64,000 nucleotides of DNA from Kineosporia sp. NBRC 101731 (GTDB taxonomy: Bacteria; Actinomycetota; Actinomycetes; Actinomycetales; Kineosporiaceae): NCBI RefSeq assembly GCF_030269305.1, contig NZ_BSTC01000006.1, positions 186,001 to 250,000 on the forward strand. The letters run 5' to 3'. Below the pieces are notes generated by a model. That model saw only the letters and a program-made list of their open reading frames with translations, searched no databases and was not told the DNA's origin. This document shows, in pieces, positions 6,271-15,658 of the stretch. Position 1 is the stretch's first letter, and each line of letters opens with the position of its first letter. A program made the position numbers and the translations under genes.

Positions 6271-7989
6271 ATGTCGATACCCCAGGGAACAGGGACCGAG
6301 TCCGGCGCCGGTGACCAACTCGAGAATGCCGACGGGCGACTAACGTCCGCGCGTCAGCCCTCGTCCTGGGTCGCGCCTCCGGCTCTTACCGGCAGTGTTT
6401 CGCCGATCCGTATCTCCGCCGGCGCTATGGACCGTGTGGACCGAAGTTGCGATCTCTACTTGGCCGTCAAGGCACGCCCTGCCCTGTGGTCTCACGTGCC
6501 GCCGAGGCTGGAAAAGCAGCCGCTCCCTATCGGTGTCGTCATGGAGGTCTTGGACAAAATCGAGTTCAAGCATCAATCCGTGGAAGTAGCGCTTGCCGAA
6601 GTCTTCGAGCGAAAGTCCTTGCACGAAGGCGTGCACGTATTCGTCGCCAGCGCGGTCCAGAAGTACCTCGACGCGACCGGCAGCTCCGAGCAACTGCTGC
6701 CTGTGCATGACCAGTGGGTCGTTCAGCACCGCGATGCCGGCGTTAGGGAACTCTGGACCTGGGGCCGTCGCTACCGCTCCCGGGACGGAGGCACGCGGGA
6801 AGTCCGGCTCCTCCGGCAGGGGCGGGGTGGCACTCGTCAGCGAAGCGACGGCGAACGAGCAGTAGCCGCGTACACGACCGCCGTCGGCTCGCCCGCTCCT
6901 CAGCTCCGGTTCGGCCAGTGGCAGCAGAAATTTGCCGTGCGTGAGGCTGAGAACGTGAGCCAGGTCAAGGTAGTGGAGGTCGATCTGGTCGAGGGCACCC
7001 AGCATGTGTGGTTCACCGGATCAGTGGACGATGCGACGACCACGTACGATCATGCAGGGCGCTCTGCCGCTGGCCGACTGGCGTACGGCCACCATCGCGA
7101 ACCTGGAAAGTGTTTCGACTGTCGGCTGCTCACCTCATGCGACGAGGTCGTTCGGGCCCCTGGCCTCTTGGGAATTCGTTCTCAGGAACGCCTGCGGCAA
7201 GTGTCCATCAGCGATCTGCGCTACTACGCCAAGTGCCCAGCTCAGTACTTTCTCAGCAGTGCCGCACATCTTCCTCGTTTCAACGAGTACTCCATGGCAG
7301 CCCGGCTCGGGCAGGCCGTTCACGAGTACCTGGAAAACCGCCATCGCGAGGAGAACGGCCCGTGCCTGGCCGCGGACATGCCGACAACCCCAGGCTGGTC
7401 GGACGCTCGTTGGGACCTCGACTCACGAGCCGATGAAACCGGGCGGCGCATGCTCAGCCATCATCCCGAGGTCTGCCCCTTGAGGCGGGAAATTTCAGAC
7501 CTGACTCTCGAGAAGACCTTCATGCTGCACGACACGGTTGCTCAGGTACTCGTGGCGGCCAAGTGCGACCTCGTCTACCAGGACGACGGTTCATGGGTCT
7601 GGCGGGAGACAAAGACTACTAGCCGTGAGCAGGCTAGCGACGATGTCATTGCGGAATACCCGCAGGTCGCGCTCGCAGTCGGCATTCTCGGACGGGGGCT
7701 GCTCGGCGGTTTTGTTGAAGGATCGAGAGTCGAACTCGAGATCCTCCGTCCAACTCACTCTGACCTCATACCCATCGATCCGGCCGATACCGAGACTTTC
7801 GCGCAGGCCGAGGCGGTCATCAGAGACCTGGCAAGCCCTTGGCGAAGTGACTCATCCTTCGCTCCCACTCCGAGCCAAGATTGTCGGACCTGTCCTGTAA
7901 GCAAGTGGTGTCCGAGCGCGGAGGTTCCGGATCCGCCGAGCTTGTCCGAGGAGACCACACCCAGTGCCTACCGAAAGCCGAGCACCTGA
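6271..7989 (+). CDS. PD-(D/E)XK (RecB/Cas4-like) nuclease, first gene of the pPIWI-RE operon
   Basis: The 572-residue protein has two parts. The C-terminal half (about 305-555) is a RecB/AddB/Cas4-type nuclease: a Cys in DLRYYAKCPAQYF, the helix GQAVHEYLE, an acidic residue in AKCDLVYQD, the active-site WRETKTT, and C-x2-C-x5-C in CRTCPVSKWC; the four Cys suggest an Fe-S cluster. The N-terminal half ends in its own C-x2-C-x5-C (CFDCRLLTSC), hinting at a second, degenerate module. It overlaps the next gene by 26 bases, so translation is coupled. As an addition to the usual three pPIWI-RE genes it may process DNA ends. The exact start is uncertain. Confidence 0.8.
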   Translation: MSIPQGTGTESGAGDQLENADGRLTSARQPSSWVAPPALTGSVSPIRISAGAMDRVDRSCDLYLAVKARPALWSHVPPRLEKQPLPIGVVMEVLDKIEFKHQSVEVALAEVFERKSLHEGVHVFVASAVQKYLDATGSSEQLLPVHDQWVVQHRDAGVRELWTWGRRYRSRDGGTREVRLLRQGRGGTRQRSDGERAVAAYTTAVGSPAPQLRFGQWQQKFAVREAENVSQVKVVEVDLVEGTQHVWFTGSVDDATTTYDHAGRSAAGRLAYGHHREPGKCFDCRLLTSCDEVVRAPGLLGIRSQERLRQVSISDLRYYAKCPAQYFLSSAAHLPRFNEYSMAARLGQAVHEYLENRHREENGPCLAADMPTTPGWSDARWDLDSRADETGRRMLSHHPEVCPLRREISDLTLEKTFMLHDTVAQVLVAAKCDLVYQDDGSWVWRETKTTSREQASDDVIAEYPQVALAVGILGRGLLGGFVEGSRVELEILRPTHSDLIPIDPADTETFAQAEAVIRDLASPWRSDSSFAPTPSQDCRTCPVSKWCPSAEVPDPPSLSEETTPSAYRKPST

Positions 7990-9118
7990 CCTATCCGTCT
8001 TCACCGGCGTGATGCTGCTGCACATGGTCGCCACCGCGCTGGTAGAGCTATCGCGGCATAACCGCTCACCCGACCCCGTCTACTCGGACCGGGTTCTGAA
8101 GGCATACAACCACCTCGTGCTCCGCTGCCTTCAACAGCGGGTCGCACCTCCCTTCAGCGTCGCGGACATGTCGAGCTGGGCGACCAAGCGCTCCATCGGA
8201 CAATGGCCCTTCGACCTGCCCGCCGACGCGGAGAAGTTCGATGAGTTCCTCGTCGACCCGGAAACCGGTGTTCCCACACAGCTGTGTCGCGAATGGGAGG
8301 TGACCGCTCCTGACACGGCGGCGGAGATTTTCGAGAACGACATCATCCGTGAAGTCTTTGCCACCTGTCAGGCGGCCCGCTCTCCTCGTTCATACACGGC
8401 CTTCCGGCGCCTGCTGATCGAGCAGCCAGTCCTGTCCGGCCATGAGAAGGCCACGCTCCTGGGCACAAGGCCCGAACTGGGAGTGGTGATGGAAACGGTC
8501 AACCGCTGCTACGAGCCGGCACCGGCCGCCTACCGCGGTGATGATGGCCGGTTCGCCGTCTGCTCCCGCTGCAGCTGCTTGCTGAAACCTTCCGGATCGT
8601 CTTGGCGGTGTGAGCTGGACCGTTGTCGGCGAGAGGGGAGCGCAACGCCGGGTCGGCTTCTCGACGGCCGGGAGACCAACGGCATCTACCAGCTGAGGGC
8701 ACCATTACGAACCTTCATTACCGGACCGGGGATCGCCGAGATCGACTTGGAGAAGAAGCTGATCGCTAAAGGTCTCATCCCCGAGATGTGGCCGGGCTGT
8801 GACGCTTACGACCTCAGAATCACTCTCCCTGATCGCCAAGTCTGGGCGATCGATGTCAAGGATCGCGCCAATCCCGCTTTACTGGGCAACACCGCCACTG
8901 TGTTCAGGCCCGACCCGCCGTACAACCACGCGTTCCTTGTCGTCCCCCAGTATCGATTCGACGACCGCGACGGCTATCGGATCACTTTCAATCACTACTG
9001 CCCACCCGAGGTCAAGGATCGTGTGACTCTCCTCAGCGACAGAGCCTTCCTCAGGAAACTGTCCAACAGGTTGACCCAGTTGAAGAAGATCTCCGAGGGG
9101 GGCCTGAGAGATGCGTGA
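7964..9118 (+). CDS. pPIWI-RE system restriction-endonuclease subunit (Y domain plus REase)
   Basis: The GTG start overlaps the previous gene; the protein has 384 residues. The N-terminal about 190 residues are helical and match the position of the pPIWI_RE_Y module. A zinc-ribbon-like set follows (CSRCSC ... CELDRC, about 199-220). The C-terminal REase has a PD-(D/E)XK core, YDLRITLP ... WAIDVKD (about 281-297). In the pPIWI-RE systems described by Burroughs, Iyer and Aravind, such a REase is encoded with a DinG-type helicase and the pPIWI-RE protein, as here. It overlaps the helicase start by 8 bases. Role: the likely DNA-cutting effector of the defence system. Confidence 0.78.
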   Translation: MPTESRAPDLSVFTGVMLLHMVATALVELSRHNRSPDPVYSDRVLKAYNHLVLRCLQQRVAPPFSVADMSSWATKRSIGQWPFDLPADAEKFDEFLVDPETGVPTQLCREWEVTAPDTAAEIFENDIIREVFATCQAARSPRSYTAFRRLLIEQPVLSGHEKATLLGTRPELGVVMETVNRCYEPAPAAYRGDDGRFAVCSRCSCLLKPSGSSWRCELDRCRREGSATPGRLLDGRETNGIYQLRAPLRTFITGPGIAEIDLEKKLIAKGLIPEMWPGCDAYDLRITLPDRQVWAIDVKDRANPALLGNTATVFRPDPPYNHAFLVVPQYRFDDRDGYRITFNHYCPPEVKDRVTLLSDRAFLRKLSNRLTQLKKISEGGLRDA

Positions 9119-12100
9119 CCGCAGCAGCTGGCACCAGGAGCTCTCTGGCGAGCTCAACGAGGTATGGGAAACACGAGCAGGTTTCAACGTCGGAGACATG
9201 CTGGACATCGAGCTGGCCCTGTTCCTCGGAATTACCGTCCTCCCGAAGCGGCCGGTCGGCGACTTCTGGACGCTACTCAGCGGCTATCCCTACGAAGAAG
9301 TCTTCGGGGATGTTCGTACCGCCGAAGCCCGCATGATGATCCGCCGCGGGCGCCACTTTCTCTGGGACCGGAGCCGCCGTTACGCCTGGCGAAACGCGCT
9401 GAGCGCCTATCTCGATGTCGACATACGGCTGCGTCAGTACGCTTTCGACAGCGTCGACGATCTACCACGCAAGCTGCAACCGGCCCGGGCTCACGACCGC
9501 GAAACGACCTACCTCCGGCTACTTACCGAAGCACCGCCTGTCGAAAAGCGGAGTCTTCCCATCGCAGGATCAGGCGATCACATCTTCCACGTGCGCGACC
9601 AGCGCCACTCAGTTCACATTCCAACTGAGCTGCTCGACATCGAACCACTGGTAGGGCACCCTCTCGACGACATGCCGTTGGGCGGTGGCGAACCGATCAC
9701 TGTGACCATCGCAGAACTCGAAGATGCCGCCAGCGCAATGGACGAAGCCGAGTCCAAAACTAATGGCAAGAAGAATGATTGGGCTCGAAGGCTCAAGCGA
9801 GTCGAGGTTCTCATGCGGGACGAGCAGGCACAGACGTTCCGCTCCCAGCCTCAGCTACGCATCGAGCACCTCATGAACATGGTGGGCATGGTCGGCGCTG
9901 GCAAGTCGACAGTTCGCGACATCCTGGCCTACCACCTTGCGAAGCACCCCAAGAGGGAACAGCGGCGCAGGACGACCATCGTCGTAGGGGATGTGGCCGA
10001 GGTCCTCACAATTACCGAGCAGTTTCGGCGCCTTGGGGTGAAAGCATCCCCCGTACTGGGGCAATCGACGCTGGAACGAAATATTCATCGCGTCCATAGG
10101 CGCAGTGAGTCCCCGACCCAGACCATGCTGAATCACAACAGCCCCGGTTTCGAGCATCTTTCGAGCGCCTGCCCTCTCGATGCCCTACGGGGTTTCGAGG
10201 CTCGACGCTCCCTCCCCATCAATGCAGCTCCCTGCACAGGCCTATACACAGCCGAGGCGGTTGAGGAAGAGGAGCAGCGACGCGAGGCTCTCGCGAAGGC
10301 TGAGCCGACACCGGGAAGGAAGAGGCGAAGGGTGCGTAAGGCGAAGCGCCACGGCTGCCCGCTGTGGTCCGCGTGCCCACGCCACAGCGCCTCTCGCAGT
10401 TTGGTGGAGGCACAGATCTGGGTCGCTACGCCGGCATCTCTTGTGCACAGTCGAGTGCCAAATCACCTGAACGGCGAGAATCTTAGATACCTCGAACTTG
10501 CCTGCCGAAGAAGCGATCTCATCATCGTGGATGAAGCAGACCGCGTTCAGATGCAGCTCGATTCAGCTTTCGCACCAGCAGCAACGCTGGTGGCCCGAGG
10601 GACTGAGTCATGGCTGGACGAGGTCGGAAAACACAAACTCACGGAGTTGGCCAACCAAGGTCGGTTGCAGCTCTCGAGCGCCGAGATCGATGACTGGACC
10701 AACTCGCTCAACACCGTGATCTCGGCAACCGACCGCATCTACTCGATGTTGATCAACAACGGCCCCCTCCGGCGCTGGATAGTCCAGGATTACTTCAGCG
10801 CGGTCACCATGCATCAATGGCTCCTCAATGAGTGGTTTCCCGAACAGCGAAAGGCGCGCAAGGAAAGCCATTCCACTGGAGCCGAGGTCGACGAGGTCCC
10901 GCAAGGCTCCGATCGGGAACAGCTCCTGCGGGTGGGAAACATCTTGGACCGCTTCCGGGACGCCCCCCTTACGCCACAGCGGGCCAGGGAACCAGACGAT
11001 ACGGACGTGGATCTGGTCAACGCTCTCGTAGCGATGGCGGCCGAGCTTCTGCACATCACCCGTGGCGCTGCCCGGGAATTCCAACGGGAACGGCTTCAGA
11101 AGCTTCTCCAAGAACTTGTCCCGGACAACCCTTCTGTCGCGGGCGATCTCGACGCAAACCTGTACCGGTTCGAGTTCACCCTACTTCTCGCGGTCCTCCA
11201 TGACCGCCTCGACCATGTCACCACGTTCTGGCCCCGAGTCGAGGCTGCGCTCAACCTCGAATCCACCTCGAACGCTCTATCTCGTCGGCCTCCACGCGAC
11301 TACATGCCGGTGGTCCCCGAATCGCCTATGGGTAACGTCTTGGGTTTCCAGTTCCAGGCCGGCGACCGTAACGAAGAGGGCGACCAGAGCGGCGAGCTTC
11401 GCTTCTTCCGGTGTAACGGGGTCGGACGCGAATTACTGCTGGAACTCAACAACATTCCCCGGGTCGACAACCGTCCTGGCCCTAACGTCCTGCTGATGTC
11501 GGCCACCAGCTGGGCCGGTACATCGAGCCGTTACCAGATCCACGCCCAAGTCGATGCGATCTTGCGCCCCCATGAGAGCGAAGTGGAGGCTATCAAGGAG
11601 AGTACCTTCCAGACTCTCTTCCTGACCAAGCCCGGGAGTTCCACCGCCTTGCGCCTCTCCGGGGCAAGCCCGGAGGAACGTCCCAAGGAGCTGGAACAGA
11701 TGCTTCACCAGCTCGCTGTTCCCGATCGCAGCTTGGCCGCAACCAAATCGCTTCTGCAACAGGAATTAGACGACATTGAGGACCCTCAACGCCGCCGCAT
11801 TCTTCTGCTTGTCGGGAGCTATGCAGAGGCTCAGCAGGCCGGGCACTTCCTCAATCGACAGCACGAATGGACCGGCAACGTAACAATTTTGGTGTCGGAC
11901 GATACGGATCTCGACCATTCATGGTCGAACCTACCGACCGAGACAGGCCAGCTCTATCTCCGCCGAGGCGAACTCACTCAGTTCCCCGACATCGGAGGGC
12001 AACTGCTCATCGCTCCGTTGCTGGCAGTGGAGCGAGGCCACAACATCGTCGTGCCCGGTGGAAAGGCAGCCATCGGCAGTGTCTACTTCCTTGCCCGACC

Positions 12101-12596
12101 GCACCATCGGCCCGATGATATTGCCCTCGCTACCCAGTCGATCAACGACTGGGCTGTCCGACAGGTCCGAGGACCCGAGCGCCACTTTGCCCAATCCGCC
12201 CTTGCCACGGCCAGTCCAGACCAAGCCGGCCGCAAGTTCCGTGCCGCCGCGGCCAAGAAGTGGCATCGATTCCTTACTCGTCGGATGTCCTGGACCAGCC
12301 TGCCGGACACAGAGAAGTCCGCCTTCACCTGGGATCAGCTCGTCGTCATTTGGCAAGTCATCGGCCGTCTCGTCCGTGGAGGGGTCGCGGCGCGCGTCTA
12401 CTTTGTCGACGGTGCCTTTTCCCCACGTGAAGCTCGACTTTCCGGGGAAGATACTCCGGCCACCAGCCTCCTACTGAGCATGCTCGAGGAGCTGAAGCCG
12501 TACTTCGATCCAGAGTCAACGAAGAGTCCTATCGATCGTTCACTGGTCAACGCCTTGTACGACCCGCTCTACCGCGCACTCAACGACATGGTCTAA
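9111..12596 (+). CDS. DinG-type Fe-S helicase of the pPIWI-RE system
   Basis: The 1161-residue protein starts inside the REase stop region. It has a Walker A motif GMVGAGKST (about 260), a DEAD-like Walker B motif IIVDEADRV (about 470), and a motif-VI-like VIGRLVRGG (about 1082). Between motifs I and II lie four well-placed Cys (SACPLD, APCTGL, HGCPLWSACP), the pattern of the Fe-S cluster in XPD/DinG helicases. The N-terminal about 240 residues precede the motor and correspond in position to the pPIWI_RE_Z module. It is expected to unwind or translocate on DNA for the Argonaute-like partner. The helicase assignment is firm; the detailed role is inferred from the operon. Confidence 0.82.
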   Translation: MRDRSSWHQELSGELNEVWETRAGFNVGDMLDIELALFLGITVLPKRPVGDFWTLLSGYPYEEVFGDVRTAEARMMIRRGRHFLWDRSRRYAWRNALSAYLDVDIRLRQYAFDSVDDLPRKLQPARAHDRETTYLRLLTEAPPVEKRSLPIAGSGDHIFHVRDQRHSVHIPTELLDIEPLVGHPLDDMPLGGGEPITVTIAELEDAASAMDEAESKTNGKKNDWARRLKRVEVLMRDEQAQTFRSQPQLRIEHLMNMVGMVGAGKSTVRDILAYHLAKHPKREQRRRTTIVVGDVAEVLTITEQFRRLGVKASPVLGQSTLERNIHRVHRRSESPTQTMLNHNSPGFEHLSSACPLDALRGFEARRSLPINAAPCTGLYTAEAVEEEEQRREALAKAEPTPGRKRRRVRKAKRHGCPLWSACPRHSASRSLVEAQIWVATPASLVHSRVPNHLNGENLRYLELACRRSDLIIVDEADRVQMQLDSAFAPAATLVARGTESWLDEVGKHKLTELANQGRLQLSSAEIDDWTNSLNTVISATDRIYSMLINNGPLRRWIVQDYFSAVTMHQWLLNEWFPEQRKARKESHSTGAEVDEVPQGSDREQLLRVGNILDRFRDAPLTPQRAREPDDTDVDLVNALVAMAAELLHITRGAAREFQRERLQKLLQELVPDNPSVAGDLDANLYRFEFTLLLAVLHDRLDHVTTFWPRVEAALNLESTSNALSRRPPRDYMPVVPESPMGNVLGFQFQAGDRNEEGDQSGELRFFRCNGVGRELLLELNNIPRVDNRPGPNVLLMSATSWAGTSSRYQIHAQVDAILRPHESEVEAIKESTFQTLFLTKPGSSTALRLSGASPEERPKELEQMLHQLAVPDRSLAATKSLLQQELDDIEDPQRRRILLLVGSYAEAQQAGHFLNRQHEWTGNVTILVSDDTDLDHSWSNLPTETGQLYLRRGELTQFPDIGGQLLIAPLLAVERGHNIVVPGGKAAIGSVYFLARPHHRPDDIALATQSINDWAVRQVRGPERHFAQSALATASPDQAGRKFRAAAAKKWHRFLTRRMSWTSLPDTEKSAFTWDQLVVIWQVIGRLVRGGVAARVYFVDGAFSPREARLSGEDTPATSLLLSMLEELKPYFDPESTKSPIDRSLVNALYDPLYRALNDMV

Positions 12597-12627
12597 GTCC
12601 GAAACCTCATCGCTCAGAGAGGCACTC

Positions 12628-15468
12628 ATGCGGTACGACTACACACAGCCCGCAGCGTTCGTCGCGGATCGCGAGCTCGTCCTGCCCCTTCAGACGTTGT
12701 CCTTCCCCACTTCTTGGCGTCGGCCGATCCTCGACCTGTTTACCGCGGGCTGGAGCGAAGAGTGGCGTGCACGCGCTAAACAGGTTCCCTTGCAACGGTT
12801 GAACGCACTTCTGCGAGCAGCGGCACCGGACCTTGTTTCCACGGCAACCCGCGCTCAGCTTGGCGAGGAACACCCCTGGCTGTTCGCTTCAGCGGCATTC
12901 CCTGAACCGGTACTCGCTACTTTCATTAACGCCTGGCTCCATGACCTGCCAAAGAGTGAGGAGGGCAAAGCCCTTGTTCTGCCGACGATAGATCGTCTTA
13001 ACTCAGCAGGCACACTCCAGTGGGAACCCCGATCGATCAGCCTCACTGAACGCACGCTCTCCGCCGGCGGAACTCCGGTTCCGGAGCGGCATCTCTTCAG
13101 TCTGCTCCCTGACTATGCAGCAAGTCTTATCGCCGGATCCGCCTACGAGCATCACAATGGCAGTGTCCAGTTTCACCAGACGGCTCTCAACCCCGCCAAT
13201 GGGTATGCGGAGCTGATCTCCTGGCCACCCTTGCAGCACCACACTGGGCGAGGCGTTAATCAGACTACTTGGTACTACAGCGCGACAATCAAAATTGGCT
13301 TGCGAACAACACCTTTCGATCCGGCGATGAGACTGCACGTGCACACCGGCATTCGTCGTTGGACTCTGGGTGAAGTTCGTACGCGGGGACGCTACGGAGC
13401 ATCGACCTACATGCTGTCCAGCAACCCGTTCGTCGCCGGAGCTCCGATCCCGCAGAGATTTGCTGTTGCTCAACTGCTCTGGAACAAGCAGTCCAAGGAC
13501 ATGGGCTGGAAGCAGGGAGGGGTTGGACAGATCCTTCCGCGCGTAGGTGCCTTGGAGTATCTCCCCGCTCCCGATCAGCTTGCCCACAAGTCGGAAGCCT
13601 GGATCTACGGCCGCGACGGAGTTACTGCTGCGGTCACTTACCACACGACCATGAAGGGGCGGAGTCACCCGGTGGGGCCAGGACTCATGCCCGCGGAGCG
13701 CAGCAGGCTCACGTCATGGATCGGGCGCTGCTTGGAACCCAGCTTTAGGCTCGACGAGCCCCTCGTCCGGGTTATGCCAGCTGGTAAAGGAATTCAGTCG
13801 TTCACGAAACTCAAGTCGGTACCTAAGACCAAGGCTTCCATGACCGATAGCGAGATTGAGGAGGTGACCTCTCGCCAGGCAGATGTGCGCGCGATGAACG
13901 CCACCATCGCACAGGGAAATGCCAGGATGAGGAGGCAGCAACTGGCCGAGGCTGTCGGCGGAACGCTTGGCGTCGTGTTGCTCTTCCAGGGCGAGGGCGA
14001 CGGCATGCAGAGTCGACTACTCGGCACCGTCCAGAGGCTGTTGGACCTCCCCGCCCGGACCGCCAGCGGGCGCGGCTCCTGGACTTGGTCTGTCGACGGT
14101 TTCACGCTCAACGTACACTCGCGACCACTCGGCCAACTGGGTGGTCCGCTCGGCGATGGGACGACTCCCCAAAAGGGCAAGAAGCACGACGAGCAGATCA
14201 AGATCCGACGTGGTGTTGTCGCCTCGACTGTTGCTCAGATCGCCGAGGAGGCGGGCGATACGCCCCAGCTCGTTCTCGTCGAGCTTGATGGACGGGACGA
14301 CTTCGATAAGCGAACGACCGACCCAAAGTTCGCTGTTCGCATCGGCTGTGCCGATGCTGGCATGGTCAGCCAGTTCGTCCAACCGGATAAGGTCGACGAG
14401 GAAGATCCGAAAGCCGCCGACGAAAACAACAATCTTCGGGCTGAAGCGGCTTGGTTGGACGGCTTTCGGCAACTGGGTGAGCGATTCATCCCGCGACACC
14501 GTCTCGGTGACGAAGTGCCAGAATCTCTCCACCAGTTGGCATTCTGGGTCGTCAAGCGACGCAACGATGACACGAACAGTCATCAGGTCTTTGCCCCAAT
14601 CGCTGTTCTTATTAAGCCTGACGAGAAGTGCGTAATGGGCAAGACCAGCGACATGGATGAATGGGTTCCTTACCCTGAACTCCTCAAGCGGCTTGCTGGT
14701 GCTCATTTTCATGCTGCGCGAGCGAATGAAGACCAACAGAAGGAACAGCTTGCTGCCTTCATTCGCAGAACTTTGACCAGCCTGCGGAGCACCGAAACTT
14801 TGGTCGTGACAGAGACACATAACATTCGCTACCGACTGCCGACCATGCTGAACTCGGACATGATTCCGGACCGTCTGCAGCTCGCCGGCCTGAAACCCCA
14901 ACGGATCACTGCTTTCGGGAAGAAGCTGAGACTCGTCAGGGTCGGTGGTAACGATCGCCTGGAGACGCCGCAAGCGTGGGCCTACGCAGATGAACGCATC
15001 GGGATCTCCGACGGGCTCTGGCAAAGGGCAAGCGGAGGAGAGGCTGACGATGGCTCTAGGGTCTTCTACAGCACTGTTGATAAGCCGGGGACTCATAACA
15101 AGGTCAGAGTCGACCATTCCAAGCTCACACCGCACTACCAGGAGAAGGCGGAGTCCGGCGTCGACGGTGCTGAGAGTGAGGCCCGAAACCATTTGGATCC
15201 CTCTAAAAACGCTTGGAATGCCGAACTTCTCGAGATTGTCGTAGTGGCTAAACCCGATGCCGAGAAGGCCTCTACGTGGGCGACTTTCCTTCATCAGCAA
15301 CGTCACTGCTCGGACGACTACCGGGAATCTCTTGGTAGGCCACTGATCTTGCATCTGGCTCGGCTGACCAATCAGTACGCGCTGCCTGCGGACGACACAA
15401 TCGAAGATGATGGAGAGGAAGACGAGGAGGAGTCGGATCCAGAGGTGCAGCTTGAACTGGACATCTGA
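12628..15468 (+). CDS. pPIWI-RE protein (prokaryotic Argonaute-like, RNase H-fold PIWI)
   Basis: The ATG is preceded by GAGAGG. The 946-residue protein matches the pPIWI-RE layout: an N-terminal X-type module (about 1-370), a middle MID-like part, and a C-terminal RNase-H-fold PIWI part containing QLVLVELDGRDD, FAVRIGCADAG and THNIRYRLP, where the family-defining Arg/Glu pair is expected. The extreme C-terminus is strongly acidic. The family is predicted to bind an RNA-DNA hybrid or guide and to work with the neighbouring REase and DinG helicase in conflict with phage or plasmids. The call rests on overall resemblance and on the adjacent REase and helicase genes; domain borders are approximate. 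Confidence 0.8.
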   Translation: MRYDYTQPAAFVADRELVLPLQTLSFPTSWRRPILDLFTAGWSEEWRARAKQVPLQRLNALLRAAAPDLVSTATRAQLGEEHPWLFASAAFPEPVLATFINAWLHDLPKSEEGKALVLPTIDRLNSAGTLQWEPRSISLTERTLSAGGTPVPERHLFSLLPDYAASLIAGSAYEHHNGSVQFHQTALNPANGYAELISWPPLQHHTGRGVNQTTWYYSATIKIGLRTTPFDPAMRLHVHTGIRRWTLGEVRTRGRYGASTYMLSSNPFVAGAPIPQRFAVAQLLWNKQSKDMGWKQGGVGQILPRVGALEYLPAPDQLAHKSEAWIYGRDGVTAAVTYHTTMKGRSHPVGPGLMPAERSRLTSWIGRCLEPSFRLDEPLVRVMPAGKGIQSFTKLKSVPKTKASMTDSEIEEVTSRQADVRAMNATIAQGNARMRRQQLAEAVGGTLGVVLLFQGEGDGMQSRLLGTVQRLLDLPARTASGRGSWTWSVDGFTLNVHSRPLGQLGGPLGDGTTPQKGKKHDEQIKIRRGVVASTVAQIAEEAGDTPQLVLVELDGRDDFDKRTTDPKFAVRIGCADAGMVSQFVQPDKVDEEDPKAADENNNLRAEAAWLDGFRQLGERFIPRHRLGDEVPESLHQLAFWVVKRRNDDTNSHQVFAPIAVLIKPDEKCVMGKTSDMDEWVPYPELLKRLAGAHFHAARANEDQQKEQLAAFIRRTLTSLRSTETLVVTETHNIRYRLPTMLNSDMIPDRLQLAGLKPQRITAFGKKLRLVRVGGNDRLETPQAWAYADERIGISDGLWQRASGGEADDGSRVFYSTVDKPGTHNKVRVDHSKLTPHYQEKAESGVDGAESEARNHLDPSKNAWNAELLEIVVVAKPDAEKASTWATFLHQQRHCSDDYRESLGRPLILHLARLTNQYALPADDTIEDDGEEDEEESDPEVQLELDI

Positions 15469-15544
15469 CCTGGCGGAGCGCTAGATGCCAAAGGCCATTC
15501 CCAGGAAAGCATTTAGCGGGAGGTAGTTTCTGGCCGCGAGCGGA

Positions 15545-15652
15545 CTAAGTCGCATGGGCGTTCGTGGCCAGACGATACATCTGGTTCTTCGACATACGCG
15601 GAAGCTGGTGGTTGTGGCGGATGTCCCATGGCCACCAGCGTCCGCCCAGCAT
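15545..15652 (-). CDS. Small basic ORF (35 aa) directly after the integrase
   Basis: The frame MLGGRWWPWD ... SKNQMYRLATNAHAT begins 6 bases after the integrase stop codon and stays in the integrase frame. It is rich in Trp and Arg, with no recognised domain. There is no good ribosome site, so it would depend on translational coupling. It may be a small accessory protein, or a remnant of a longer integrase or excisionase gene. It occupies most of the 190 bases between the convergent pPIWI-RE gene and integrase gene. Confidence 0.3.
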   Translation of the reverse strand: MLGGRWWPWDIRHNHQLPRMSKNQMYRLATNAHAT

Positions 15653-15658
15653 CAGGGA

